From: an uncultured Microbacterium sp.
GTDB lineage: Bacteria; Actinomycetota; Actinomycetes; Actinomycetales; Microbacteriaceae
Length of the DNA stretch: 7,908 bases
Reading direction: 5' to 3'
Assembly (NCBI GenBank): GCA_937926065.1
Contig: CALANM010000042.1
Coordinates: forward strand, 1-7,908
Both the position numbers and the translations under genes were made by a program. The notes below the pieces were generated by a model. It was not told where the DNA came from. It saw only the letters and a program-made list of their open reading frames with translations, and did not search any database. Of this stretch, positions 1-6,238 are shown piece after piece. Numbering within the stretch: position 1 is the first letter of the stretch; every line of letters starts with the position of its first letter.

Positions 1-641
1 CCGTCGGACGGCAGCACGAAGTCGAGGCGCCCGGGCTCGGCCGAGCGCTGCGCGAGAGCCGCCGCCGCGATCTCCGCGACCGCGAGCGGATGGTCGTCCA
101 CCTCGATCACCCGGTGACTGCGCGCCGCGAAGGGGCCGATGCGACCGTCGGCGTCGACGTGCAGACTCACGCGCGTGCGCCAGCGCGTGGCATCCGGGCT
201 CTCCTCGGCGACCACCCCGCCGTCGGCATCGCGTGCCGGACGCGCGCCCTCCATCGTGACGGGCAGGTCGAGGCCGCCGATGCGCTGCAGGGCGTCACGG
301 ATGACACGGGACTTGAGCTCACGCTGGTGATCGAGCGCGATGTGCCCGAAGTCGGCGCCGCCGGCACGCTCGCCGGGTGCGCGGGAGAGATCGGCCGCCG
401 CCCAGACGTGCGGCCGGCGATGCTCCGAGGACTCGAGCACCTCGAGCGTCTCGCCGCGCCAGAAGGACTTGTGGTTCGTGTCCGTCAGCCGCACGCGCAC
501 GCGCTCGCCCGGAATCGCATCGGGCACGAACACGACGCGGCCGCCGCGGTCGGCGCTGTCTGCGTCGACGTGCCGGCCGATGAACACCCCACCGTGCGCG
601 ACGTCGGTGATGTCCAGTTCGATCTCGCTGTCGGGTGCCAT
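1..641 (-). CDS. TRAM-domain class I SAM-dependent RNA methyltransferase (RumA/TrmA/RlmCD-like), N-terminal part
   Basis: This gene is read from the reverse complement and leaves the window at base 1, so only its first 213 codons are present. Residues 1-70 look like a TRAM RNA-binding domain: an opening DITDVAHGGVFIGRHV, then RVVFVPDAIPGERVRVRL. Proteins of this family make m5U in tRNA or 23S rRNA. The catalytic methyltransferase domain, with its SAM motifs and nucleophilic Cys, lies outside the window, so the RNA target cannot be named. The visible part has no cysteine. The place where RumA-type enzymes carry the [4Fe-4S] ligands (a GGC-x-x-x-H core) reads GGADFGH at residues 94-100. I chose the ATG at 641 because GGGAG sits 9 bases upstream. 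An in-frame ATG at 659 would add six residues but has a weak ribosome site. The gene is divergent from maf, with a 67-base gap. The family is fairly sure; the substrate is unknown. Confidence 0.85.
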   Translation of the reverse strand, partial: MAPDSEIELDITDVAHGGVFIGRHVDADSADRGGRVVFVPDAIPGERVRVRLTDTNHKSFWRGETLEVLESSEHRRPHVWAAADLSRAPGERAGGADFGHIALDHQRELKSRVIRDALQRIGGLDLPVTMEGARPARDADGGVVAEESPDATRWRTRVSLHVDADGRIGPFAARSHRVIEVDDHPLAVAEIAAAALAQRSAEPGRLDFVLPSD

Positions 642-650
642 CCTCCGACT

Positions 651-655
651 CTCCC
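651..655 (-). promoter_or_regulatory. Ribosome binding site for the methyltransferase
   Basis: The minus strand reads GGGAG here, 9 bases before the ATG at 641. A second purine run, GGAGG at 646-642, touches the ATG and is too close to serve. The site favours the start at 641 over the in-frame ATG at 659. It also implies a leadered mRNA, unlike the plus-strand genes of the window. Confidence 0.5.
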
Positions 656-696
656 ACATCCGTCTGCGGGCGCCTCGGAGCGAGAGCGCCCGGCGG

Positions 697-702
697 TAGC
701 GT
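697..702 (+). promoter_or_regulatory. Predicted -10 box of a leaderless maf promoter
   Basis: TAGCGT fits the actinobacterial TANNNT -10 consensus and ends 6 bases before the maf ATG at 709. Transcription would then start at or next to the A of the start codon, giving a leaderless mRNA. The only purine run, GAAGGG at 703-708, touches the ATG and so cannot act as a normal Shine-Dalgarno site. I see no clear -35 hexamer. This rests on spacing and consensus only. Confidence 0.5.
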
Positions 703-708
703 GAAGGG

Positions 709-1389
709 ATGCGCGTGTGCCTCGCCTCCACCTCCCCCGCTCGTCTCATGCTCTTGCGTCAGTCCGGCATCGAGCCGCTCGCCCGCGCCCCGCGCGTCGA
801 CGAAGACGCCGTCATCGCCGACGTCGAGGCCGCCGAGGGGCGCACCCTCGCCCCCGAGGAGCACGTGCTCCTGCTCGCCCGCCGCAAGGCCGCCGACGTC
901 GTCGCCGCACTCGCCGAGCACGACCCGGGGTTCGACGGTCTCGTGATCGGCGGCGACTCCATGTTCGAGATCGACGGGCAGGTGCTCGGCAAGCCTCACA
1001 CCGCGGACGTCGCCACGGCTCGCTGGCATGCGATGCGCGGGCGCACGGGCGTCCTGCACTCCGGTCACTCCGTGTTCCGGGTGGCTCCGGGCGCCGACCC
1101 CGTCGGGGCGCACGCCGTCGCCGCTGCGTCCGTGACCTTCGCCGACGACGTCAGCGACGCGGAGATCGAGGCGTACGTCGCCTCGGGCGAGCCCCTGTTC
1201 GTGGCCGGCGCCTTCACGGTCGACAGCCTGGGCGGCGCGTTCATCACGCGCGTCGACGGCGACCCCTCGACGGTCGTCGGCATGTCGCTGTCGACGGTGC
1301 GCCGCCTGGCCGCGCAGCTCGGCGTGACGTGGACCGACCTGTGGAACCGGGTCTCCGCGTCCGACGCCGAGACGACGTCGTCGTCGTAG
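709..1389 (+). CDS. maf: Maf-family nucleoside triphosphate pyrophosphatase
   Basis: Maf/HAM1-fold enzyme of 226 residues, predicted to hydrolyse non-canonical or modified NTPs to NMP and pyrophosphate in the cytosol, a house-cleaning role. The N-terminal phosphate loop is LASTSPARLMLLRQSG (5-20). The central catalytic stretch is VIGGDSMFEIDGQVLGKP (79-96), with the likely catalytic Asp83 and Lys95. The late motif is YVASGEPLFVAGAFTVDSLG (156-175), followed by GDPSTVVGMSLSTVRRLAAQLG. Three places differ from E. coli YhdE: SPAR for SPRR, DS for DT, and VAGAFTVDS for KAGAYGIQG. The same changes occur in mycobacterial Maf (Rv3282, from memory), so this is the actinobacterial subtype, not a damaged copy. 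The Ser/Thr-rich tail (SASDAETTSSS) is probably disordered. The start at 709 fits the leaderless promoter. accA3 follows 78 bases downstream with its own promoter. Exact NTP preference cannot be told. Confidence 0.93.
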   Translation: MRVCLASTSPARLMLLRQSGIEPLARAPRVDEDAVIADVEAAEGRTLAPEEHVLLLARRKAADVVAALAEHDPGFDGLVIGGDSMFEIDGQVLGKPHTADVATARWHAMRGRTGVLHSGHSVFRVAPGADPVGAHAVAAASVTFADDVSDAEIEAYVASGEPLFVAGAFTVDSLGGAFITRVDGDPSTVVGMSLSTVRRLAAQLGVTWTDLWNRVSASDAETTSSS

Positions 1390-1426
1390 ACTCTCGCTCA
1401 CGATTCTGTCGTGACCTTGTGCGAAT

Positions 1427-1439
1427 GATCCAAAGGATC
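1427..1439. repeat. Short perfect inverted repeat upstream of accA3
   Basis: GATCC-AAA-GGATC forms a perfect 5-base inverted repeat in the 78-base gap between maf and accA3. This gap is clearly less GC-rich than the genes. The repeat covers the place where a -35 element would lie relative to the TAGGCT box at 1455 (17-base spacer). It could be a regulator half-site pair or chance. The stem is short and has no T run after it, so it is a poor terminator. Confidence 0.3.
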
Positions 1440-1454
1440 GAGGGTCTGGCTGGG

Positions 1455-1460
1455 TAGGCT
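1455..1460 (+). promoter_or_regulatory. Predicted -10 box of a leaderless accA3 promoter
   Basis: TAGGCT matches TANNNT and ends 7 bases before the ATG at 1468. No Shine-Dalgarno-like sequence lies in the intervening GGCATCC, so leaderless translation is the simplest reading. No recognisable -35 hexamer sits at the expected distance. The inverted repeat at 1427-1439 occupies that place instead. Confidence 0.5.
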
Positions 1461-1467
1461 GGCATCC

Positions 1468-3234
1468 ATGCCTCACATCGCCAAGGTCCTCATCGCGAAC
1501 CGCGGCGAGATCGCCGTCCGTGTCATCCGCGCGGCCCGCGACTCCGGAAAAGCGTCCGTCGCCGTCTACGCCGACCAGGACCGCGACGCGATGCACGCCC
1601 GCCTCGCCGACGAGGCGTACGCCCTCGACGGCACCACCAGCGCCGAGACCTATCTGTCGATCGAGAAGATCCTCTCGGTCGCGCGCCGATCCGGCGCCGA
1701 CGCCGTGCATCCCGGCTACGGCTTCCTCGCCGAGAACGCCGACTTCGCCCGCGCCGTCATCGCGGCCGGCCTCACGTGGATCGGCCCCTCACCCGAAGCC
1801 ATCGAGGCGCTCGGCGACAAGGTCACGGCACGCCATGTCGCCGAGAAGGTCGGCGCTCCCCTCGCCCCCGGCACTCCGGGGCCCGTGTCGGGCGCCGACG
1901 AGGTCATCGCGTTCGCGAAGGAACACGGCCTGCCCATCGCCATCAAGGCGGCATACGGCGGCGGCGGACGGGGCCTCAAGGTCGCCCGCGAGCTCGACGA
2001 GGTCGCCGAGCTGTTCGAGTCGGCCACACGCGAGGCCATCACCGCCTTCGGCCGCGGCGAGTGCTTCGTGGAGAAGTACCTCGACAAGCCGCGGCACGTC
2101 GAGACGCAGTGCCTCGCGGATGCCGAGGGCAATGTCGTCGTCATCTCGACGCGCGACTGCTCGCTCCAGCGCCGCCACCAGAAGCTCGTCGAGGAGGCCC
2201 CTGCTCCGTTCCTCACCGACGAGCAGAACAGGATCCTCTACGACTCCTCGAAGGCGATCCTGAAGGAGGTCGGCTACGTCGGCGCGGGAACCTGCGAGTT
2301 CCTCATCGGCGCCGACGGCACCATCTCCTTCCTCGAGGTCAACACCCGCCTGCAGGTCGAGCACCCCGTCTCGGAAGAGGTCACGGGCATCGACCTCGTG
2401 CGCGAGCAGTTCCGGCTCGCCGAGGGCGGAGTGCTCGACTACGACGACCCCACCCCCGTCGGCCACTCGATCGAGTTCCGCATCAACGGCGAAGACCCGG
2501 GTCGCAGCTTCCTCCCGCAGCCGGGCCGCATCCACCAGTTCAAGACGTTCGGAGGCCCCGGCATCCGCCTTGATTCCGGTGTGACCGCCGGCGACAGCGT
2601 CTCCGGCGCGTTCGACTCGCTCCTCGGCAAGATCATCGTGTCGGGGCGCGACCGCGCCGAGGCCCTCGCGCGCTCCCGCCGCGCCCTCGACGAGTTCGAG
2701 GTCGCGGGGATGCCGACCGTCCTCCCCTTCCACCGCAAGGTGGTGCGCGACCCGGCGTTCACCGCCGAGAACGGCGAGTTCGGCGTCTTCACACGGTGGA
2801 TCGAGACCGAGTTCGAGAACGACATCGCTCCGTGGGACGGCGAGCTGGAAGCCCCCGACGCCGGCGAACCGCGCCACACGGTCGTCGTCGAGGTGAGCGG
2901 CAAGCGCCTGGAGGTCAGCCTGCCCGACCGCATCGCGCAGGGTCCGGCCCAGACCGGCCGTCCCGCCGCTGTGCCGCCGTCGCGTCGCTCGCACGCGCCG
3001 ACCGTCGTCGCGGGAGCCTCGGGCGACGCCGTGAAGTCTCCCATGCAGGCCACCATCGTCAAGGTCGCGGTCGAAGAGGGACAGCAGGTCGTCAAGGGCG
3101 ACCTTGTCGTGGTGCTCGAGGCGATGAAGATGGAGCAGCCCATCCAAGCGCACAAGGACGGCGTCATCGGGTCGATCAACGCCGACCCGGGAACCACCGT
3201 TCCCGCCGGCCACCAGCTGCTCACCATCTCCTGA
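1468..3234 (+). CDS. accA3: Acyl-CoA (acetyl/propionyl-CoA) carboxylase alpha subunit: biotin carboxylase plus biotin carrier domain
   Basis: This 588-residue protein carboxylates its own biotin with ATP and bicarbonate, then hands the carboxyl to a separate carboxyltransferase beta subunit to make malonyl-CoA or methylmalonyl-CoA for fatty and longer-chain acids. Domains in order: biotin carboxylase N-terminal domain (about 5-115, opening KVLIANRGEIAVRV); ATP-grasp domain (about 116-320) with the glycine loop AAYGGGGRGLKVA (161-173), RDCSLQRRHQKLVEEAPAP (229-247, Lys239) and the catalytic EVNTRLQVEHPVSE (290-303; Glu290, Asn292, Arg294); biotin carboxylase C-terminal domain (about 335-445); a Pro/Arg-rich linker near 495-515; and the biotinyl domain (about 520-588) with EAMKMEQP and biotinyl-Lys554. 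All key residues are present. No accD beta or small epsilon subunit is in the window, so the partner lies elsewhere. In mycobacteria such an alpha subunit serves several beta subunits, so the acyl substrate cannot be fixed from this sequence. The start at 1468 matches both the family N-terminus and the promoter spacing. Confidence 0.95.
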   Translation: MPHIAKVLIANRGEIAVRVIRAARDSGKASVAVYADQDRDAMHARLADEAYALDGTTSAETYLSIEKILSVARRSGADAVHPGYGFLAENADFARAVIAAGLTWIGPSPEAIEALGDKVTARHVAEKVGAPLAPGTPGPVSGADEVIAFAKEHGLPIAIKAAYGGGGRGLKVARELDEVAELFESATREAITAFGRGECFVEKYLDKPRHVETQCLADAEGNVVVISTRDCSLQRRHQKLVEEAPAPFLTDEQNRILYDSSKAILKEVGYVGAGTCEFLIGADGTISFLEVNTRLQVEHPVSEEVTGIDLVREQFRLAEGGVLDYDDPTPVGHSIEFRINGEDPGRSFLPQPGRIHQFKTFGGPGIRLDSGVTAGDSVSGAFDSLLGKIIVSGRDRAEALARSRRALDEFEVAGMPTVLPFHRKVVRDPAFTAENGEFGVFTRWIETEFENDIAPWDGELEAPDAGEPRHTVVVEVSGKRLEVSLPDRIAQGPAQTGRPAAVPPSRRSHAPTVVAGASGDAVKSPMQATIVKVAVEEGQQVVKGDLVVVLEAMKMEQPIQAHKDGVIGSINADPGTTVPAGHQLLTIS

Positions 3235-3262
3235 GACCCGCACGCGATGCCCTGAGCGCCGC

Positions 3263-3277
3263 TCGCGCTTCGCGCGA
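3263..3277 (+). terminator. Possible transcription terminator hairpin after accA3
   Basis: TCGCGC-TTC-GCGCGA is a perfect 6-base GC-rich stem with a 3-base loop, 28 bases after the accA3 stop. No T run follows, so it is not a classic intrinsic terminator, although many actinobacterial terminators lack one. Its position before a separate promoter (3293-3321) supports a transcript end here. In DNA this rich in CG such stems also arise by chance. Confidence 0.3.
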
Positions 3278-3292
3278 CACGGGCCGACGGGG

Positions 3293-3321
3293 CTGACCTG
3301 GACGACGCGACAGGTTACCGT
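3293..3321 (+). promoter_or_regulatory. Predicted leaderless promoter of the lipoprotein gene
   Basis: A -35-like CTGACC (3293-3298) and a -10-like TACCGT (3316-3321) are 17 bases apart. The -10 ends 6 bases before the ATG at 3328. This is the best-formed promoter in the window. It means the lipoprotein gene need not be cotranscribed with accA3. Confidence 0.55.
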
Positions 3322-3327
3322 GGGGCG

Positions 3328-3819
3328 ATGAGACGACTTTCGTCGATCGTCCTCGCCGGCGCCGCCGCCGTGCTTCTCTCTGCCTGCGCGACAACGACCC
3401 CGTCGGTCGACCTCGATGCGGCACGGGACTGGGTCGAGGAGGTCGTCGAGGCGCAGTCCGACGGTCCGGGCGCCGCCGGGCACGCCGTCCTGCAGGTCGA
3501 CGGCGAAGGCGACGAGGCGCCCGACGGGTCGGAGGAAGACGGCATCCGCCTCGACTTCGCCGACTCCGCGAACGTCGTGCGCGCCGACGCCCGCTGTTAC
3601 GGCGACGGGACGAACGTCGTCGAGGTCGGCGTGACCGTCTACTCCGAGAACGGGGCCGAGGCCTACTCGTACGGCCAGACGGTCGCGTGCGACAAGGAGG
3701 CTCACACCATCCAGCTGGGCGAGGGGATGCTGTCGTCAGCCGTGCTGATCGAGGCGACCGCAGACACGGCCACCTATGCGCACGTGACGATCATCGAGGA
3801 GCTGGTCGTCGAGCGGTGA
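3328..3819 (+). CDS. Predicted small secreted lipoprotein, function unknown
   Basis: I do not recognise this 163-residue protein. It begins with a lipoprotein signal peptide: a positive start (MRRL), a hydrophobic core (about 6-17) and the lipobox LSAC, with Cys20 as the expected lipidated residue. It should therefore be anchored on the outer face of the cytoplasmic membrane. After a short Thr/Ser spacer, residues 28-75 are acidic (DLDAARDWVEEVVEAQSD, then GEGDEAPDGSEED). The rest alternates hydrophobic and polar residues, as a small beta-rich domain would. The mature part has only two other cysteines, Cys90 and Cys121, which could form a disulfide outside the cell. I see no catalytic motif. 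The gene has its own promoter, follows accA3 by 93 bases, and ends 27 bases from the convergent lpdA. Codon use matches its neighbours. That it is a real gene and a lipoprotein is well supported; its function is unknown. Confidence 0.85.
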   Translation: MRRLSSIVLAGAAAVLLSACATTTPSVDLDAARDWVEEVVEAQSDGPGAAGHAVLQVDGEGDEAPDGSEEDGIRLDFADSANVVRADARCYGDGTNVVEVGVTVYSENGAEAYSYGQTVACDKEAHTIQLGEGMLSSAVLIEATADTATYAHVTIIEELVVER

Positions 3820-3846
3820 ACGCTGCCGACGCCGCGGAGCCGCAGG

Positions 3847-5298
3847 TCAGCTCATCGAGGTGTCGTCGCTGCCGACAAGGTGCATCGCACGCGTCGCGTC
3901 GGTGATCGATCCCGACAGCGACGGGAACACCGCGAACACGCGCGAGACCTGATCGACCGTGAGGCGGCGTTCCACGGCGATCGCGATCGGGTAGATGAGC
4001 TCCGACGCGCGCGGGCCGACGATGACACCGCCGAGCACCGTGCCCGACCCCTCGTGGGCGATGATCTTCACGAAGCCGTCCTTGATGCCCATCATCTTGG
4101 CGCGCGCGTTGGCCGCCAGCGGCAGCTTGTACACGTAGCCGTTGATGGCGCCGGACTCGATGTCCTTCTCCTGGCGACCGACGGTCGCGATCTCGGGTGC
4201 GGTGAAGATGTTCGCCGTGATGCGGCCCCGGTCGAGCGGGATGACGATGTCGCCCAGGGCGTGGAACACAGCCATGCGCCCCTGCATCGAGGCCACCGAG
4301 GCGAGCGGCACGAACGTCGTGCAGTCGCCCGCGGCGTAGATGTGGGGGACCGAGGTGCGGGCGACGCGGTTGACGCGGATGTGACCCGAGTCGGTCATCT
4401 GCACGCCCGCCTGCTCCAGGCCGATGTCGGCGGTGTTGGGGATGGAGCCGACGGCCATGAGGCAGTGGCTGCCTTCGACCGTGCGCCCGTCTGAGAGCGT
4501 CACGACGACGCCGTCGCCGACGCGCTCCACCTTCTCGGCGCGCGACTTGGACAGCACCGTCATGCCGCCGCGCTTGAACACCTTCTCGAGCAGGGTCGCC
4601 GCGTCGCGGTCCTCACCGGGCAGCACCTGGTCGCGGCTCGAGACGAGCGTGACCTGCGCGCCGAGGTTCATGTACGCCGAGGCGAACTCGGCGCCCGTGA
4701 CACCCGAGCCGACGACGATGAGGTGGCTCGGCAGCGCCTTCATGTCATACAGCTGCGTCCACGTGAGGATGCGCTCGCCGTCGGGCAGCGCACTGGGCAG
4801 CTCGCGCGGCGAGGCGCCGACGGAGACGACGAGCGTGTCGGCCTCGACCCGATCGAAGTCAGTGCCGCCGGGGCCCGTCGAGACGACGACGGCGTGCGAG
4901 CCGTCGAGACGGCCGTGCCCCGAGACGATGCGCACGCCCGCCTCGACCAGGTGCGCGCGCATGTCGTCGGACTGCTGCCGCGCAAGCGACAGGAGCCGCT
5001 TGTTGACAGCGGCGAGGTTGATGGCGATCTCGGGCTTGAGCGGCTTGCCGGCCTCGGAGCGGGCGAACAGCTGCACTCCCAGATCGGATGCCTCGGAGAT
5101 CGCGACGGCGGCGTCGGCGGTCGCGATGAGGCTCTTCGACGGGACGACGTCGGTGATGACGGCGGAACCGCCCACTCCCGCCCGTTCGACGAGCGTGACC
5201 TCGGCTCCGAGCTGCGCGGCGGCCAGCGCCGCTTCGTATCCGCCGGGTCCGCCGCCGAGGACGGCGACGCTCTGGGTGCGCTCGAAGCTCAAGGACAT
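3847..5298 (-). CDS. lpdA: NAD(P)H-quinone dehydrogenase, LpdA-type pyridine nucleotide-disulfide reductase family flavoprotein
   Basis: The protein has 483 residues from the start chosen here. FAD-binding site: GGGPGGYEAALAAAQLG (15-31). NAD(P)-binding fold: VVGSGVTGAEFASAY (195-209). Second FAD site: YAAGDCT (321-327), followed by a C-terminal dimerisation domain. It resembles lipoamide dehydrogenase but lacks the catalytic parts. The CxxxxC redox pair is replaced by GGSAVITDVVPSK (43-55), with Ala46 and Val51 at the cysteine positions. The C-terminal His-x-x-x-x-Glu region reads FAVFPSLSGSITDA (455-468). It should therefore pass electrons from NAD(P)H through FAD to quinones or similar acceptors, as reported for M. 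tuberculosis LpdA (Rv3303c), which it strongly resembles. An in-frame ATG at 5307 would add three residues. I prefer 5298 because GGAG and a -10-like GACAAT lie just before it. The gene is convergent with the lipoprotein gene and divergent from punA. The family is sure; the natural electron acceptor is not. Confidence 0.92.
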   Translation of the reverse strand: MSLSFERTQSVAVLGGGPGGYEAALAAAQLGAEVTLVERAGVGGSAVITDVVPSKSLIATADAAVAISEASDLGVQLFARSEAGKPLKPEIAINLAAVNKRLLSLARQQSDDMRAHLVEAGVRIVSGHGRLDGSHAVVVSTGPGGTDFDRVEADTLVVSVGASPRELPSALPDGERILTWTQLYDMKALPSHLIVVGSGVTGAEFASAYMNLGAQVTLVSSRDQVLPGEDRDAATLLEKVFKRGGMTVLSKSRAEKVERVGDGVVVTLSDGRTVEGSHCLMAVGSIPNTADIGLEQAGVQMTDSGHIRVNRVARTSVPHIYAAGDCTTFVPLASVASMQGRMAVFHALGDIVIPLDRGRITANIFTAPEIATVGRQEKDIESGAINGYVYKLPLAANARAKMMGIKDGFVKIIAHEGSGTVLGGVIVGPRASELIYPIAIAVERRLTVDQVSRVFAVFPSLSGSITDATRAMHLVGSDDTSMS

Positions 5299-5305
5299 GT
5301 GCTCC

Positions 5306-5311
5306 ATTGTC
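5306..5311 (-). promoter_or_regulatory. Weak -10-like box for lpdA
   Basis: On the minus strand GACAAT (5311 down to 5306) lies 7 bases before the ATG at 5298, the leaderless spacing seen for the plus-strand genes. It matches TATAAT at four of six positions but lacks the first T, and no -35 is visible. It overlaps the alternative ATG at 5307, which is one reason to prefer the later start. A GGAG 3 bases before 5298 could act as a ribosome site instead. Confidence 0.3.
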
Positions 5312-5369
5312 TCAGGCGAACGCGCGTCCCGCCGACCGCCGGCCCACGCCCCGCGCGGCCGGGTCGTCC

Positions 5370-5398
5370 TGGCACGGGATGCCGGAGGTTCCTAGAGT
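5370..5398 (+). promoter_or_regulatory. Predicted leaderless promoter of the punA-pmmB operon
   Basis: A -10 box TAGAGT (5393-5398) ends 6 bases before the punA ATG at 5405. A weak -35-like TGGCAC (5370-5375) sits 17 bases upstream of it. The purine run GGAGG at 5384-5388 lies 16 bases from the ATG, too far for a ribosome site. The promoter lies in a 106-base divergent gap shared with lpdA. Confidence 0.5.
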
Positions 5399-5404
5399 GG
5401 GTCC

Positions 5405-6238
5405 ATGTCCGAAAACGTCCCTCATCCCCTCGACGAGCCCACCGCCGATCCGTTCGCCGTGGCCGCCGAAGCCGCCGCCGACATCGCCCGCCTCACGGGC
5501 GTCGAGAGGCACGACATCGCCCTCACGCTCGGAAGCGGATGGGGCAGGGCCGCCGACCTCATCGGCGAGACGACGGCGACGATCGCCGCCACGGAGGTGA
5601 CCGGGTTCAGCCGGCCGGCCCTCGCCGGGCACGTCGGCTCGCTGCGCAGCATCCTGACGCCGCGGGGCAGGCGCGTGCTCGTGATCGGCGCGCGCACGCA
5701 CTACTACGAGGGCCACGGCGTGAGGCGGGTCGTGCACAGCGTGCGCACCGCCGCCGCGACCGGTGCGAAGACGATGGTGCTCACGAACGGGGCCGGCGGC
5801 ATCAAGACCGCGTGGAAGCCCGGGCAGCCCGTGCTCATCAGCGACCACATCAACCTCACCGGCGCGTCGCCGCTGGAGGGGGCGACCTTCATCGACCTCA
5901 CCGACCTCTACTCCCAGCGTCTGCGCGACCTGGCCCGCACGGTCGACCCGACCCTCGACGAAGGCGTCTACTGCCAGTTCCGCGGCCCCCAATACGAGAC
6001 GCCGGCCGAAGTGCGCATGGCCAAGACGATCGGCGGCCACATCGTCGGCATGTCGACGGCGCTCGAGGCGATCGCCGCGCGCCAGGTCGGCATGGAGGTG
6101 CTCGGCTTCTCCCTCATCACGAACATGGCCGCCGGCATCCAGACCACTCCCCTGAGCCACCAGGAGGTCATCGAGGCCGGACAGCAGGCGGAACCGGTGA
6201 TCTCTGCCCTGCTGGCACGCGTGATCGGCGAGCTGTGA
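5405..6238 (+). CDS. punA: Purine nucleoside phosphorylase, trimeric (PNP/MTAP family) type
   Basis: This 277-residue cytosolic enzyme splits purine nucleosides (mainly inosine and guanosine and their deoxy forms) with phosphate, giving the free base and (deoxy)ribose-1-phosphate for purine salvage. Family motifs in order: LTLGSGWGRAADL (41-53) with phosphate-binding Ser44; GHVGSL (75-80); GARTHYYEGHG (95-105) with Arg97 and His99; VLTNGAGGIKTAWKPGQPVL (125-144); FRGPQYETPAEVRM (192-205) with Glu199; GMSTALEA (215-222) with Met216; and SLITNMAAGI (236-245) with Asn240. His252 fits the sugar-site histidine. The Glu/Asn pair corresponds to Glu201/Asn243 of human PNP, so this is the 6-oxopurine-selective trimeric type and not the hexameric E. 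coli DeoD type, even though its mycobacterial counterpart Rv3307 has been called deoD. The stop codon overlaps the next start (TGATG), so the two genes are probably translated together. Confidence 0.95.
   Translation: MSENVPHPLDEPTADPFAVAAEAAADIARLTGVERHDIALTLGSGWGRAADLIGETTATIAATEVTGFSRPALAGHVGSLRSILTPRGRRVLVIGARTHYYEGHGVRRVVHSVRTAAATGAKTMVLTNGAGGIKTAWKPGQPVLISDHINLTGASPLEGATFIDLTDLYSQRLRDLARTVDPTLDEGVYCQFRGPQYETPAEVRMAKTIGGHIVGMSTALEAIAARQVGMEVLGFSLITNMAAGIQTTPLSHQEVIEAGQQAEPVISALLARVIGEL

Noticed and set aside
90..704. A 204-codon plus-strand open frame at the left edge.
   Set aside because: It lies opposite the TRAM methyltransferase, whose frame gives a coherent domain while this one does not.
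1371..1382. The palindrome GACGACGTCGTC at the end of maf as an operator or terminator.
   Set aside because: It is made by Glu-Thr-Thr-Ser-Ser-Ser codons in the gene's tail and has no loop or T run; codon repetition explains it.
319..1710. A 463-codon open frame on the minus strand, opposite maf and running into the methyltransferase and accA3.
   Set aside because: It crosses three real genes and a promoter gap, overlaps the methyltransferase in another frame, and has no motif.
1789..3705. A 638-codon open frame on the minus strand, opposite accA3 and the lipoprotein gene.
   Set aside because: In DNA of about 70% GC the antisense frames lack stops. This one is Arg/Asp/Gly/Val-rich, has no family motif, and spans two clearly real genes on the other strand.
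3834..3843. GCGG-AG-CCGC as a shared terminator between the convergent lipoprotein gene and lpdA.
   Set aside because: A 4-base stem with a 2-base loop is too small, there is no T run, and such stems are common by chance in this DNA.
3847..5298. lpdA as the E3 subunit of pyruvate dehydrogenase.
   Set aside because: No redox cysteines, no catalytic His-Glu pair, and no E1 or E2 genes nearby.
5405..6238. punA as a 5'-methylthioadenosine phosphorylase (MTAP).
   Set aside because: The base-site residues Glu199 and Asn240 in GPQYETPAEV and SLITN fit 6-oxopurine PNP; MTAP has Asp at the Asn position.
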